From Thiotrichaceae bacterium (GTDB lineage Bacteria; Pseudomonadota; Gammaproteobacteria; Thiotrichales; Thiotrichaceae): DNA of 41,574 bases. The position numbers and the translations under genes are program-made. Position 1 is the stretch's first letter, and every line of letters starts with the position of its first letter. Positions 1-9,443 of the stretch are shown here, one piece after another. The notes beneath the pieces are model-generated. The model saw only the letters and a list, made by a program, of their open reading frames with translations, was not told the origin of the DNA and did not search any database. The DNA lies in assembly GCA_026991755.1 (NCBI GenBank), contig JALXAX010000173.1:1-41574 (forward strand). Reading direction: 5' to 3'.

Positions 1-253
1 CCTATAGAGTGATTCTGCTGAAGCTTCTAAGTTTCGCTAAAGCTCAACTAAGTCTTCGGCTGAATGGCGTAGTAAAAAAAGGAATTAATGGTTGATCCTT
101 AATGAGTTTTTTTACATAGCCAGTCAGTCGAAGAGGGTTGCTCTATAGGCTGTAGCGTCTTCACTCTATAAGTGAAGATAGATAAAGCTGCTTACTTTAA
201 TGCTATCAACAGTTTATTTAATGCTGGAAGCGGTTAACTGAGGATTTTAGGTT
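1..253. repeat. Palindromic repeat family R1, copy A (left end cut by window)
   Basis: This is the first of four copies of a repeat whose complete members carry imperfect terminal inverted repeats (outer end AACCTAAAATCCTCAGTTA; inner end reads TTAACTGAGGAATTTAGGTT) and a long nested hairpin near the left end. The left terminus lies outside the window. The copy carries an extra arm at 15-59 (CTGCTGAAGCTTCTAAG to AAGTCTTCGG) not found in copies C and D; the same arm appears in reverse complement on the other side of the hairpin in copy B (9278-9322). The right terminus at about 253 faces proS. Confidence 0.85.
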
Positions 254-311
254 AAACTTGATAATAGCCGTTGAAAACAGCCATTCAAAGCTGTTCAAGC
301 TATAAAACCTA

Positions 312-341
312 TTCACATAACAACCGTTAGTCAGTTATAAT
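312..341 (+). promoter_or_regulatory. Predicted sigma-70 promoter of proS
   Basis: A consensus -10 hexamer TATAAT lies at 336-341. A -35-like TTCACA lies at 312-317, giving an 18-base spacer. The predicted start of transcription is near 348, about 25 bases before the proS ATG. This is pattern matching only. Confidence 0.5.
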
Positions 342-373
342 CTTCGACCACTCAACTGACTGATTACCTAATC

Positions 374-2107
374 ATGCGTACTTCCCGTTTCCCTCTATCT
401 ACACTCCGAGAAACTCCTGCCGATGCTGAAATAATCAGCCATCAACTGATGCTAAAAGCAGGCATGATTCGCCGCTTATCATCAGGCTTGTATACATGGA
501 TGCCGATAGGTTTACGTGTATTACGCAATGTCGAGAAAATTGTCCGCGAAGAAATGGATAAGTCGGGGGGTATTGAGGTATCCATGCCAACCATACAACC
601 TGCTGAGCTGTGGCAGGAATCTGCTCGTTGGGAGCAATATGGTGCTGAGCTATTGCGCATAAAAGATCGTCACAATCGCGAGTATTGCTATGGCCCTACT
701 CATGAAGAAATCATTACCGATTACGCCCGTAAAGATCTAACCAGCTACAAACAACTGCCTATCAGTTATTACCAAATTCAAACTAAATTCAGAGACGAAG
801 TGCGCCCTCGTTTTGGTGTCATGCGCGCACGCGAGTTTCTGATGAAAGATGCCTATTCCTTTCATATTGACCATGAGTCACTTCAAGAAACCTATGACAT
901 CATGCATCAAACCTACAGCAATATATTCTCTCGCTTAGGGTTGGAATTTCGTGCCGTTGAAGCCGATACAGGCTCTATTGGCGGAAATGACTCACACGAG
1001 TTCCACGTATTAGCCGATTCAGGTGAAGACGCTATTGTCTTCTCAAGCGATTCAGATTATGCCGCTAATGTCGAAAAAGCAGAAGCTATTGCTCCAACAA
1101 GCGCTCGCCCTGCTCCAGCAGCAGGCATGCGTACTGTAGAAACCCCCAACCAGAAGTCTATTGATGAGGTCGCTGGGTTCTTAAACGTAGAGCCACAGCA
1201 GATCATCAAAACACTTTTCGTGCTGGGTGAGAATGACGACATTATCGCTCTACTCCTTCGTGGCGACCACGAACTCAACGAAATCAAAGCAGAAAAAATA
1301 AAAGGCATTGCTGAACCTCTCACCTTCGCTACTGATGATCAAATTGTTGAAGCTGCAGGCTGTCGTGCGGGTTCACTAGGCCCATTAGGGTTGACTATCA
1401 AGATTATTGCTGATCATGCCACTTCGATCATGTCTGACTTTGTGTGTGGAGCCAATAAAGAAGATAAGCATCTCATTAATGCCAACTGGGTACGCGATAT
1501 TCCTGAACCTGTCTTTATGGATATCCGTAATGTCGTTGAAGGCGACCCTAGCCCTGATGGAAAAGGTACTTTGTCGATACTTCGAGGTATTGAAGTGGGG
1601 CATATCTTCCAGCTCGGCACTAAATACTCAGAGTCAATGGGCGCCACCGTATTAAACGAAAATGGCAAAGACCAAGTCATGACAATGGGTTGTTATGGTA
1701 TAGGTGTTTCCCGTGTAGTAGCGGCCACCATTGAGCAAAACTATGATAATAACGGTATTATCTGGCCAGAAGCTATCGCACCGTTTGAAATTGCTCTTGT
1801 ACCGATTAACTACCAAAAATCTGATCCCGTTAAAGAAACGGCAGACGCGCTATATCAACAGCTCATCGAAGCTGGCTACAACGTATTGCTAGATGATCGC
1901 AAAATGCGCCCGGGTGCGATGTTTGCCGATCTTGAGCTAATAGGTATACCGCATCGCTTAGTGATTTCTGAGCGTGGCCTAGCTAATAACGAGCTAGAAT
2001 ATAAAGCAAGAAGCGGAGGCGATGCGCGACCTCTGAGTATTAATGAGGTTGATTCCTTTCTTAAGCTTGCTTTAAAAAAACATAAGATTTTTAAAGACGA
2101 AGGATAA
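374..2107 (+). CDS. proS: Prolyl-tRNA synthetase
   Basis: Class II aminoacyl-tRNA synthetase that attaches proline to tRNA(Pro) in the cytoplasm. The 577 residues match the usual length of the bacterial long form (about 570). The N-terminal catalytic half contains motif 2 near residue 139 ([10 protein letters not shown], then [12 protein letters not shown]). A long insertion from about residue 225 to 400 is the proline-type editing (INS) domain. Motif 3 follows near residue 438 (GCYGIGVSR), then the anticodon-binding domain, which includes [13 protein letters not shown]. The start ATG sits 33 bases after a good -10 box. It appears to be a single-gene unit: a strong hairpin lies about 50 bases downstream and purH has its own leader. 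The identification is secure. Confidence 0.98.
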   Translation: MRTSRFPLSTLRETPADAEIISHQLMLKAGMIRRLSSGLYTWMPIGLRVLRNVEKIVREEMDKSGGIEVSMPTIQPAELWQESARWEQYGAELLRIKDRHNREYCYGPTHEEIITDYARKDLTSYKQLPISYYQIQTKFRDEVRPRFGVMRAREFLMKDAYSFHIDHESLQETYDIMHQTYSNIFSRLGLEFRAVEADTGSIGGNDSHEFHVLADSGEDAIVFSSDSDYAANVEKAEAIAPTSARPAPAAGMRTVETPNQKSIDEVAGFLNVEPQQIIKTLFVLGENDDIIALLLRGDHELNEIKAEKIKGIAEPLTFATDDQIVEAAGCRAGSLGPLGLTIKIIADHATSIMSDFVCGANKEDKHLINANWVRDIPEPVFMDIRNVVEGDPSPDGKGTLSILRGIEVGHIFQLGTKYSESMGATVLNENGKDQVMTMGCYGIGVSRVVAATIEQNYDNNGIIWPEAIAPFEIALVPINYQKSDPVKETADALYQQLIEAGYNVLLDDRKMRPGAMFADLELIGIPHRLVISERGLANNELEYKARSGGDARPLSINEVDSFLKLALKKHKIFKDEG

Positions 2108-2155
2108 TGATTCATCCCTATTAATTGCTGCAAAAGTTTTTACATACAAGCATCG

Positions 2156-2205
2156 CCTTCGACTCCGCTCAGGCTACAGAGTAGCACCCTGAGCGGAGTC
2201 GAAGG
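2156..2205. terminator. Strong hairpin after proS, REP-like
   Basis: A perfect 18-bp stem (CCTTCGACTCCGCTCAGG at 2156-2173, pairing with 2188-2205) has a 14-base loop. It starts about 50 bases after the proS stop and is followed by GCGCGGTTTTTACTG. It may terminate proS transcription in the plus direction. Its strongly palindromic sequence also resembles dispersed extragenic palindromes; only one copy is in this window. Confidence 0.55.
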
Positions 2206-2302
2206 GCGCGGTTTTTACTGAACATACTTTTGCAACTATTAATACTTGTTTGCCATAAAGCAAACAAATGAAAAACACATAGACTTACCTTAGGATATAT
2301 AG

Positions 2303-3886
2303 ATGACTGCAACTAACCGCCCCGTGACCCGTGCCTTGATTAGTGTTTCTGACAAAGAAGGTGTGCTTGAACTCGCTAAAGCACTTCAATCCAGAGATAT
2401 AGAGATCCTTTCAACGGGCGGAACCGCTAAATTACTAGCCGACAACCATGTACCAGTAGTTGAAGTCTCTGACTATACAGGCTTTCCTGAAATGATGGAT
2501 GGCCGAGTAAAGACATTACACCCTAAAATCCATGGTGGAATATTAGCAAGGCGTGGTACTGATGATGCCGTTATGGAAGCACATAACATTCCACCCATCG
2601 ACCTTATTATCGTCAATCTCTATCCCTTCGAAGCTACGGTAGCCAAGCCCGGTTGTTCTCTTGACGACGCCATTGAAAATATAGATATTGGCGGCCCTAC
2701 CATGGTAAGAGCTAGCGCAAAAAACCACGCACACGTCGCCATCATCGTTGAGCCTGCTGACTACACCACATTGCTTGAAGAAATGGATAACAACGATGGC
2801 GCACTTAGCCACTCATTTCGCTTCGACATGGCGGTTAAAGCTTTCGAGCATACCGCTCGCTATGATGGCATGATTGCTAACTATTTAGGTAAACGTGTCG
2901 ATATCTCGGAAGGAGAAACAGAAAATAAATTTCCTCGCACCTTTAACTTACAACTCAATAAAACCCCCATTGTGATGCGTTACGGCGAGAACCCGCATCA
3001 AAATGCAGCATTCTATGTCGAAGAAAATATTACAGAAGCTTCCATCGCTACTGCCACACAAATACAAGGAAAGGACTTATCCTATAACAATATCGGCGAT
3101 ACCGATGCGGCACTTGAATGTGTAAAACAATTCGATGATAAACCTGCTTGTGTCATCGTCAAACACGCCAACCCTTGTGGTGTAGCTTATGGCTCTTCTT
3201 TATTAGATGCTTACCAGCGTGCTTTCTCAACTGATCCAGAGTCCGCTTTTGGTGGCATTATTGCTTTCAACCAAGTGTTAGATGGCGAAACGGCTCAAAC
3301 CATCGTAGACAAACAATTTGTTGAAGTGATTATTGCCCCCAAAGTATCCGCTGAGGCCATCGAAGCGGTTAGTAGCAAAAAGAATGTACGCTTATTAGAG
3401 TGTGGTGAGTTTACCGAACAAAAGGAACGGCTCGACTATAAACGTGTCAACGGTGGATTATTAGTGCAAAGTGCAGATTTGTTATTACATAACGAACTTA
3501 CCGTTGTTACCGAAAGACAGCCGACTGAAGACGAAATGCGCGACTTGTTATTTGGATGGAAGATCGCTAAGTACGTCAAATCTAATGCCATTATCTATGC
3601 CCGCAATGAAATGACTATTGGCGTGGGAGCAGGTCAAATGAGCCGTATTAATTCAGCACGGATTGCAGGTATAAAAGCCGAACATGCAAACTTGGAAGTT
3701 AAAGGCTCTACCATGTCGTCTGATGCTTTTTTCCCATTCCGTGATGGTATAGATGCAGCAGCAGACGCTGGAATCACTGCGGTTATACAACCAGGTGGAT
3801 CAATGCGTGATGAAGAAGTAATAGCGGCCGCTAACGAGCATGACATGGCGATGGTCTTCACAGGGATGAGACATTTTAGACATTAA
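2303..3886 (+). CDS. purH: Bifunctional AICAR formyltransferase / IMP cyclohydrolase
   Basis: This enzyme catalyses the last two steps of de novo IMP synthesis: formylation of AICAR with 10-formyl-THF, then ring closure. The 527 residues match E. coli PurH (529). The N-terminal MGS-like cyclohydrolase domain spans about residues 1-150 ([43 protein letters not shown]). The transformylase domain follows, with the catalytic KHANPCG near residue 287 and [14 protein letters not shown] near residue 443. An AGGATATATAG stretch before the ATG gives a plausible ribosome site. The gene usually found next to purH (purD) is absent; instead a transposon-scarred region follows directly. Confidence 0.98.
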   Translation: MTATNRPVTRALISVSDKEGVLELAKALQSRDIEILSTGGTAKLLADNHVPVVEVSDYTGFPEMMDGRVKTLHPKIHGGILARRGTDDAVMEAHNIPPIDLIIVNLYPFEATVAKPGCSLDDAIENIDIGGPTMVRASAKNHAHVAIIVEPADYTTLLEEMDNNDGALSHSFRFDMAVKAFEHTARYDGMIANYLGKRVDISEGETENKFPRTFNLQLNKTPIVMRYGENPHQNAAFYVEENITEASIATATQIQGKDLSYNNIGDTDAALECVKQFDDKPACVIVKHANPCGVAYGSSLLDAYQRAFSTDPESAFGGIIAFNQVLDGETAQTIVDKQFVEVIIAPKVSAEAIEAVSSKKNVRLLECGEFTEQKERLDYKRVNGGLLVQSADLLLHNELTVVTERQPTEDEMRDLLFGWKIAKYVKSNAIIYARNEMTIGVGAGQMSRINSARIAGIKAEHANLEVKGSTMSSDAFFPFRDGIDAAADAGITAVIQPGGSMRDEEVIAAANEHDMAMVFTGMRHFRH

Positions 3887-3900
3887 TCATAGTTATATTT

Positions 3901-3945
3901 CCACACTTGCTCATCCGGATTCAATTCTGGAGTGTAAGGAGGTAC
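3901..3945 (-). pseudogene. IS630-family transposase remnant
   Basis: The minus strand encodes VPPYTPELNPDEQVW. This is the conserved C-terminal block of IS630/Tc1-type DDE transposases, whose glutamate in the PELNP-x-E segment is catalytic. Only about 15-20 codons survive before the reading frame meets a stop and unrelated sequence. It lies 14 bases after the purH stop. The call rests on a short but distinctive motif. Confidence 0.7.
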
Positions 3946-4160
3946 TACTTGTCTATCTACGAAAAGTTCTTTCAGGTGAAAAACCTGAACTGTTGGCAAA
4001 AGATTTATTACTGGATGAATATCCACCCAAAACAGACTTCATTGGCTATAGAAAACACACTGCACAGCATCAGACCGATAAACAATCGAAGGAGAGAACA
4101 CAAGCTAAGAAATTTACCACTGAAGAAATTAAAGCACTGGAGCAATTATTATCACAGTAA
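3942..4160 (+). pseudogene. Orphan C-terminal coding fragment, unknown protein
   Basis: The frame ending at the TAA at 4158-4160 reads as a coherent hydrophilic protein tail (YLRKVLSGEKPELLAKDLLL, then DEYPPKTDFIGYRKH, ending FTTEEIKALEQLLSQ). No start codon precedes it; upstream the frame runs straight into the IS630 remnant on the other strand. The overlapping ATG-initiated frame at 3907-4167 looks compositionally random. I read this as the 3' end of a gene truncated by transposon insertion or deletion. I do not recognise the family. Confidence 0.45.
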
Positions 4161-4248
4161 AGCATGAGTGGCATTAGGGGGAACCTCTATTAATTACCTA
4201 AAATCTGCTAAACTATTAATCTTCTAAATTCAAACTAAAGCCACCAAA

Positions 4249-4344
4249 ATGAGAGATATATTTGACCCTTTTTTGACCTTCAAGATGCTCATCTAAAGAA
4301 ACTGGGGAATCCATTTGAAGAACTACACCACCTCATCAATTGGA
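4249..4344 (+). pseudogene. IS5-like transposase N-terminal remnant, frameshifted
   Basis: The segment opens with ATG and MRDIFDPF, shifts frame near 4275-4283, then reads DAHLKKLGNPFEELHHLINW. The pattern (short leader, G-(D/N)-P-L/F-x-x-L, then (I/V)-(I/V)-(D/N)-W) is typical of the N-terminal domain (DUF772 type) of IS5-family transposases. The frame ends abruptly at 4344, where a half copy of the 159-bp MITE begins. It is clearly inactive. The family assignment comes from pattern recognition. Confidence 0.55.
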
Positions 4345-4384
4345 GAGACCTTTGCACGAAAGATATAATGAATTAAAATGGCTT
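4345..4384 (-). mobile_element. Half copy of the 159-bp MITE
   Basis: GAGACCTTTGCACGAAAG followed by ATATAATGAATTAAAATGGCTTA matches the reverse complement of the right end of the 159-bp MITE with a few mismatches. The left half is absent. It interrupts the IS5-like transposase remnant, so this is a nested insertion that has decayed. Confidence 0.6.
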
Positions 4385-4475
4385 AGCCAAGTCCCAGAAA
4401 TTATCTTTACCCCTCGTCAGATTCCTCAAACTAACTACACGACCCATTTACACAGCCCAAATTAATAAAACTACT

Positions 4476-6176
4476 ATGCGCTTTACCACCCCTATTCTTC
4501 ACTCCATTTCTGCCCTTAGCCTATTCGCCACCAGTCTTACATTATTAACTGCATGTGGAGAAGTTTCTAACACATCAGACATCAACACTAATTTGAGCAT
4601 TCAAAAACACACCATTCAATCGATTGAGAAACAAAGTGCAAAAAAATGGCTCAAACAAGGAAGTGAAGCGGTAGCCCTATCTATAGAGAAATCAAAACAG
4701 ATTAATAACGCCCGTGGTGCTGCAAGAAACATTATCCTTTTTATTGGCGATGGTATGGGCATATCGACCATCACAGCCGCACGTATTTTGGCAGGTCAAA
4801 ACAAGGGGTTTAGTGGAGAGGAATATCAACTAAGCTTTGATAAATTCCCTTTTTCGGGACTCATTAAAACCTATAATACCAATCAGCAAACACCCGACTC
4901 TGCCGGCACGATGACCGCTATTATTACAGGGGTAAAAACTAAAGCGGGCGTTATCAGCGTCGATGAAAATATCATCCGTAGTGACTGCCAATCCATGAAA
5001 GGTACTGAGCTAACTTCTGCATTAGAGCTTGCTGAAATGGCAGGCAAAGCAACGGGGATTGTGTCAACTGCTCGTATTACCCATGCGACTCCAGCAGCTA
5101 CGTATGCAAAATCTGCTGATCGCAATTGGGAAGGTATTTCTAACATGCCTACTAAAGCCATTAAAGCAGGCTGCAAGGATATTGCCGACCAGCTCATTCA
5201 TTTCGAATCGCTGCTTAAAACACGTTTAGCTGATACAAAAAAAACCACTAACATAGATGGAATCGAAGTGATAATGGGTGGTGGTCGTCGTCATTTCCTA
5301 AGAAATATTGCTAGCGACAATAGTAAAGACACCGACAATGCTATTGAAGGTAAGCGCACGGACAACCGTAATCTAATCAATGAATGGAAAACACTCTACC
5401 CTAAAGGTAGTTACATTATTGATAAAACAGGTCTCGACGCCATTGACCCTGCTACAACGCAACAAGTACTGGGCTTATTCGATGAATCCCATATGCATTA
5501 TGAAGCCGATAGAAGCAAGGATAAACTCGGTGAACCTTCACTTACCGAGATGACAAGCAAAGCCATCAGTATTCTCAAAAAAGATAAAGAAGGTTTTTTC
5601 CTGATGGTTGAGGCGGGACGAATTGATCACGGACATCACGCAGGCAGTGCTTATAACGCATTAACCGATGCTATTGAGTTATCCAAAGCAGTTCAAGCCG
5701 CGGTAAATGCAACCAATAAGAAAGATACATTAATCATCGTCACGGCTGATCATAGCCATGTGTTTACTATTGGTGGCTACCCTACTCGCGGCAACCCAAT
5801 CCTTGGCAAAGTGATCGAAAATGATCACCAAGGCAACTCCAAAAGCCAGTATAGTTTGGCAGATGATGGCCTTCCTTTTACCACACTTTCCTATAGAAAC
5901 GGTCGTGGTTTCAAAGATTTAAAACATGAAACCGATGCCGATATTTCGTACCAGAAAAGCATTCATGCGGGCAGAGTCGATTTAACACATATCGACACCA
6001 CGCAATCAGGGTTTCATCAAGAGGCTTTTGTAGCTAGCTCTGCGGAATCTCATGCCGCAGAAGATGTTGGCATCTTCGCAACAGGGCCTGGCGCTCACCT
6101 CGTTACGGGAACCCATGAACAAAACATCATCTTCCATGTGGTTAATCACGCTGCAAACTTAACAAATCATAAATAA
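4476..6176 (+). CDS. Alkaline phosphatase, lipoprotein form
   Basis: Phosphomonoesterase of the PhoA-type alkaline phosphatase family, expected to release phosphate outside the cytoplasm. The 566 residues begin with a lipoprotein signal peptide with lipobox LLTAC (Cys27), so the mature enzyme should be lipid-anchored. Metal and catalytic motifs are present: IILFIGDGMG (metal Asp92), DSAGTMTAIITG (nucleophile Ser142), HATPAATYA, MVEAGRIDHGHHAGS, IIVTADHSH and a C-terminal SAESHAAEDVGIFATGPGAH. It is longer than E. coli PhoA (471) and closer to the larger marine and Vibrio-type enzymes. It stands alone; a MITE lies 17 bases after the stop. Confidence 0.93.
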   Translation: MRFTTPILHSISALSLFATSLTLLTACGEVSNTSDINTNLSIQKHTIQSIEKQSAKKWLKQGSEAVALSIEKSKQINNARGAARNIILFIGDGMGISTITAARILAGQNKGFSGEEYQLSFDKFPFSGLIKTYNTNQQTPDSAGTMTAIITGVKTKAGVISVDENIIRSDCQSMKGTELTSALELAEMAGKATGIVSTARITHATPAATYAKSADRNWEGISNMPTKAIKAGCKDIADQLIHFESLLKTRLADTKKTTNIDGIEVIMGGGRRHFLRNIASDNSKDTDNAIEGKRTDNRNLINEWKTLYPKGSYIIDKTGLDAIDPATTQQVLGLFDESHMHYEADRSKDKLGEPSLTEMTSKAISILKKDKEGFFLMVEAGRIDHGHHAGSAYNALTDAIELSKAVQAAVNATNKKDTLIIVTADHSHVFTIGGYPTRGNPILGKVIENDHQGNSKSQYSLADDGLPFTTLSYRNGRGFKDLKHETDADISYQKSIHAGRVDLTHIDTTQSGFHQEAFVASSAESHAAEDVGIFATGPGAHLVTGTHEQNIIFHVVNHAANLTNHK

Positions 6177-6193
6177 ATTAATGGGTATTTAAT

Positions 6194-6352
6194 GAGACCT
6201 TTGCATGAAAGGATGTCGAGAGAAAAATGAGCGTAATTTTCTCTATTTTTGCTAAAAGAGAGGGTAATAGCCGAGCTATTGGCCGAATTTTTAGCAGAAA
6301 TAGAGGAAATTTAAGCCATTTTTATCCGTCATATCTTTCGTGTAAGGGTCTC
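6194..6352. mobile_element. 159-bp MITE, copy 1
   Basis: The element starts GAGACCTTTGCATGAAAG and ends CTTTCGTGTAAGGGTCTC, near-perfect 18-bp terminal inverted repeats. It is flanked by the 5-bp direct duplication TTAAT (6189-6193 and 6353-6357). Internal sequence folds further (TCTATTTTTGCTAAAA with TTTTAGCAGAAATAGA). It has no transposase, so it must have been moved in trans. Confidence 0.9.
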
Positions 6353-6528
6353 TTAATAAATAAATTGAATGAGTTGTCTGTAATGGCTACGCAGAAGGCT
6401 ACCTACCTATCATTTGAATGAAATTTAATCGCTTGTTATCTTCCCTCAAACGTTCCATGATTATTTATTAATCACACCTTAATCTTTAGTTAAGCCAGTC
6501 TGTGTTAAAAATCTCTTAAGAGGTCTTC

Positions 6529-6604
6529 AACCTAGATTCCTCAGTTGACCGCTTCCAGCTATCGTTAGGTAATTGATAAGCTGTTCAACTGAGGATTCTA
6601 GGTT
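6529..6604. repeat. Short 76-bp relative of repeat R1
   Basis: AACCTAGATTCCTCAGTTGACC at the left and GTTCAACTGAGGATTCTAGGTT at the right are inverted copies of the R1 termini. Only about 35 bases separate them, and one stretch (GCTTCCAGC) matches the conserved segment next to the R1 right end. This looks like an internally deleted or minimal form without the long hairpin. Confidence 0.7.
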
Positions 6605-6702
6605 CAAGATCTCACAAACAGAGTCCCATACAAAAAGGTCTCTCAATAATAATAAAAATAAGAGATGCTCATCACACGAGCGGAATAATCAGGGGAGTAA
6701 CA

Positions 6703-7413
6703 ATGACCATCACACAGAAGACGTTGGGCTTAAGTATTCTATTATTTTCAATACTTTCTCATTCAAGCCACGCACACCTTTTTCAGAACATATCAAATGA
6801 TCCTGAAGGGAAGCTTTTTATAAAAAAATCAGCGGGCGATATTAGTAATTGTGGACCCATAGCAGCACTAATGGCTAGAAAGTTCTCAACACATCAATTT
6901 TCAGTTTCTAATTTAAATCAGTCCATTAGTAAAGCCAGATACACAGTTAAACCCGTTCTTAACCAGAATGACGACGAAGAACATGGAATTACAAACTTCG
7001 ACAGCCGTAGCAGCAGTAGCGATTCTAGTTGGTGGCGTACTAGTGACATTAAAGCTTACTTCAATAAAAATGCGGTTAAACATTATTCTATTAACCTCAC
7101 TCATAGTACGACCCAGAGTGAGCAAGCGCTAATAAATGAGCTAAACAAAGGCAATATTATGATTGTTAACCTTAATATGAATGATATGCCACATAGTTTT
7201 GGAAAGGTCGGCAAGCCTTATTTTACCTTCCCTATTCCTGGAGGCTGGGGGCACTACCTCGTAGTGGTTGGCTATAAGCAGGTTAATAACACATTAGTCT
7301 TTGAAACTCATGACTCCTTTTCCAAATCGGGGAAAAATAGAATGTTCAAAGCATCCAATTTAGTCCGAGCGGTTAAGCGTTATAACCCTCAAGTGGTGGT
7401 TGTACAAAAATAA
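6703..7413 (+). CDS. Secreted C39-like cysteine peptidase
   Basis: A 236-residue protein with a signal peptide probably cleaved after Ala24 (SHSSHA). The mature part resembles the papain-fold peptidase C39-like domain: NCGPIAALMARKF provides Cys50, GGWGHYLVVVGY provides His184, and THDSF provides Asp204. Spacing and context of all three fit an intact catalytic triad. GGGGAGTAACA before the ATG is a good ribosome site and supports this start. It lacks an ABC transporter domain, so it is not a bacteriocin-export ATPase. The substrate is unknown; an exported protease or amidase is the best guess. Confidence 0.65.
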   Translation: MTITQKTLGLSILLFSILSHSSHAHLFQNISNDPEGKLFIKKSAGDISNCGPIAALMARKFSTHQFSVSNLNQSISKARYTVKPVLNQNDDEEHGITNFDSRSSSSDSSWWRTSDIKAYFNKNAVKHYSINLTHSTTQSEQALINELNKGNIMIVNLNMNDMPHSFGKVGKPYFTFPIPGGWGHYLVVVGYKQVNNTLVFETHDSFSKSGKNRMFKASNLVRAVKRYNPQVVVVQK

Positions 7414-7434
7414 CCTCCTCCAGCTCCTCTCAAC

Positions 7435-7491
7435 CTAGAAGGGAGTATTTGCGCATACTGATATGGGTACTGTAAATCAGTACCCTTCTAG
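7435..7491. terminator. Nested inverted repeat after the C39-like gene
   Basis: CTAGAAGGG at 7435-7443 pairs with CCCTTCTAG at 7483-7491, and inside it GGGTACTG (7465-7472) pairs with CAGTACCC. The structure begins 22 bases after the stop codon. It lacks a clear T-run, so Rho-independent termination is not certain. Confidence 0.4.
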
Positions 7492-7594
7492 CGTAAATAG
7501 AAACCAACGTTCTAAGAACATGGATATTTAGTTCTACATGTTAGACTGCTCTCATAATCCTAAAGCGCTGTTGAACTAATATCTACTCACTCTA

Positions 7595-8434
7595 ATGAAC
7601 CATAAACATCGGCTGATCTTTTGCACCTACTCCAGTCTGTATTCCAGCCTAGTCTTGAGTAGACTGTTACAGTCAGAGCAGATTGAAGTCGTTGGTATTA
7701 TTAACTCCACCCGCGTACTAAAACCTTCATTCAACTCATTAACGGGCGCACTCAGACTCATCCAAACAACAGGCTTGAGTTACTCTACTTATTTGTTTTT
7801 AATTACAGACTTATTTAGATTACTTAAACCTTTATCACGACTTAAAACCATCCATCATATTGCCAAAAAGAAGGCAATCCCTCTTCTCGACACCGTTGAT
7901 ATAAACGCTGATGACGAAGTAAGTTTTATTAAACAATTAGCCCCAGAATTTTTGCTGTCAGCTCACTTTAATCAGCTCATCAAACCTCCTTTGTTGCAAC
8001 GCTATTCCGCGATCAATATCCACCCTTCCTTGCTGCCGAACTATAAGGGAGTTGATCCTGTGTTTTATGCTCTACTAGCTAACCGATCTATGCTTGGGGT
8101 AACCACTCACTTAATGGATGAGACGTTTGATACAGGCAAAACACTCAAACAAAAGTGCATTACAACAACTTTGACAGATAGTGTTTTCTCTAAAAACTGC
8201 CAACTTTTTGAAGCGGGAACGGAGATAGCTATTGCGGCGATTTGTGAGGCTGGTGACAACAAAGAGTCAAGTCGTTTAATGAAACATAAAGAGCGTCAAG
8301 CGATAGGCACTGAGGCAGATAAAGCAGATTATGATTCATGGCCGAATAGCCAGCTTACCAAACAGCTAAAAAAACAAGGTCGGTCTTTAATACTGTTAAA
8401 GGAATTTTGGTTGATGTTGAGGAGTTTTAAGTAA
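7595..8434 (+). CDS. Formyltransferase-fold protein
   Basis: A 279-residue protein of the formyl transferase family, which includes methionyl-tRNA formyltransferase, PurN and sugar formyltransferases. The N-terminal half is a Rossmann-like segment (LIFCTYSSLYSSLVLSRLL). The catalytic signature is intact: Asn141 and His143 in INIHPSLLPNYKG, and Asp179 in MDETFDTG. It is shorter than Fmt (about 315) and lacks an obvious C-terminal tRNA-binding domain, so a sugar or small-molecule formyltransferase is more likely than fmt. No nucleotide-sugar genes adjoin it, so the substrate is unknown. The next gene, a lipoprotein, starts 23 bases downstream and may be co-transcribed. Confidence 0.75.
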   Translation: MNHKHRLIFCTYSSLYSSLVLSRLLQSEQIEVVGIINSTRVLKPSFNSLTGALRLIQTTGLSYSTYLFLITDLFRLLKPLSRLKTIHHIAKKKAIPLLDTVDINADDEVSFIKQLAPEFLLSAHFNQLIKPPLLQRYSAINIHPSLLPNYKGVDPVFYALLANRSMLGVTTHLMDETFDTGKTLKQKCITTTLTDSVFSKNCQLFEAGTEIAIAAICEAGDNKESSRLMKHKERQAIGTEADKADYDSWPNSQLTKQLKKQGRSLILLKEFWLMLRSFK

Positions 8435-8457
8435 AGGATTTTACTATACTTGAAGTT

Positions 8458-9045
8458 ATGAATATAACGACCCCCATTAAAACAGCCCTTCTTTTTTCCT
8501 GTTATCTCATCGGCATCATGGGATGCAGCTCAAGCAACCTGAATAATGCCGACCCCAATAAATCCTGGTTCTTCCCGCAAGTGGGAGCAAAGCTAATACT
8601 ACACCAGCCGCTTACCCTCAAGCCCGACTCAGCGGCTTTGTATATCCAACAAGGAAAGGTTACAGGGAGTAAACACAGCCGTTTTGATCCCTACTGCAAG
8701 ATACGGGTTAGAGATGTAATGGCTGTAGAAAGAACGATTCAGCCCGATACATTTACCATTACTGGCAGCGGTCAGCAGACTGAATTAATCGCAGGACTCA
8801 GTGGAGTAGCTATTCCTCTTAATGTTGGTTCGATAAGACCTCGCTTTGGCTTTCTCGTTTCTAGTTCAGATGCACCTTCTGATATAACTGAAACTATTGT
8901 TATGAGCCTTTCTTCAGCCAAACAGCCTGATGTATTGAATTTGGTTTGTGGTGGTGTTGAGGATCATCCTGCTAATGCTGAACCACCTACTTTTATGGAA
9001 ATGAAGGAGGCTTTAGGGGCAATTATGAGTTTTAACATTCTTTAG
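8458..9045 (+). CDS. Small lipoprotein of unknown function
   Basis: A 195-residue protein with a signal peptide ending in lipobox GIMGC (Cys23), so probably a lipid-anchored envelope protein. The mature part has a possible disulfide pair (Cys in FDPYCKIRV and LVCGGVEDHP) and looks like a beta-rich globular domain. I do not recognise the family. It follows the formyltransferase by 23 bases on the same strand and ends 70 bases before repeat R1 copy B. Confidence 0.7.
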   Translation: MNITTPIKTALLFSCYLIGIMGCSSSNLNNADPNKSWFFPQVGAKLILHQPLTLKPDSAALYIQQGKVTGSKHSRFDPYCKIRVRDVMAVERTIQPDTFTITGSGQQTELIAGLSGVAIPLNVGSIRPRFGFLVSSSDAPSDITETIVMSLSSAKQPDVLNLVCGGVEDHPANAEPPTFMEMKEALGAIMSFNIL

Positions 9046-9115
9046 GCGTTTGGTGGCTAGGTGTTTGGGTGAATATGACTTTTTACCAAATACATACAGA
9101 AGAACTAGTAATTTC

Positions 9116-9440
9116 AACCTAAAATCCCCAGTTAAACAGCCTATAGAGTGATTCTCTTCGGCTGAATGGCGTACACCTACAGGGATGTAGGTGTTAGGGC
9201 GACGCAGGACGCTAAAGCCGAGTAAAAAAAGGAATTAATGGTTGATCCTTAATGAGTTTTTTTACATAGCCAGTCAGCCGAAGACTTAGTTAAGCTTTAG
9301 CGAAACTTAGAAGCTTCAGCAGGATTGCTCTATAGGCTGTAGCGCCCTCACTCTATAAGTGAAGATAGATAAAGCTTCTTACTTTAATACTATCAGTAGT
9401 TTAATCAGTGCTGGAAGCGGTTAACTGAGGAATTTAGGTT
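9116..9440. repeat. Palindromic repeat R1, copy B (325 bp, convergent intergenic)
   Basis: A complete copy with terminal inverted repeats AACCTAAAATCCCCAGTTA and TTAACTGAGGAATTTAGGTT. It fills the gap between a plus-strand lipoprotein gene and a minus-strand membrane enzyme; its right end lies 3 bases from that gene's stop. Relative to copies C and D it has an extra left-side insert at about 9174-9221, itself containing the hairpin ACACCTAC/GTAGGTGT, and an extra right arm at 9278-9322 that is the reverse complement of the extra left arm of copy A. The core hairpin is retained, with A7 and T7 runs in its stem. Confidence 0.9.
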
Positions 9441-9443
9441 CAA

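Noticed and set aside
3907-4167. 86-residue ATG-initiated plus-strand ORF
   Set aside because: A different frame of the same stretch reads as the coherent protein tail, and this frame's sequence looks random.
6227-6421. 64-residue plus-strand ORF across MITE copy 1
   Set aside because: It is read through the MITE, and the same frame is not kept as a gene in the other copies; no ribosome site.
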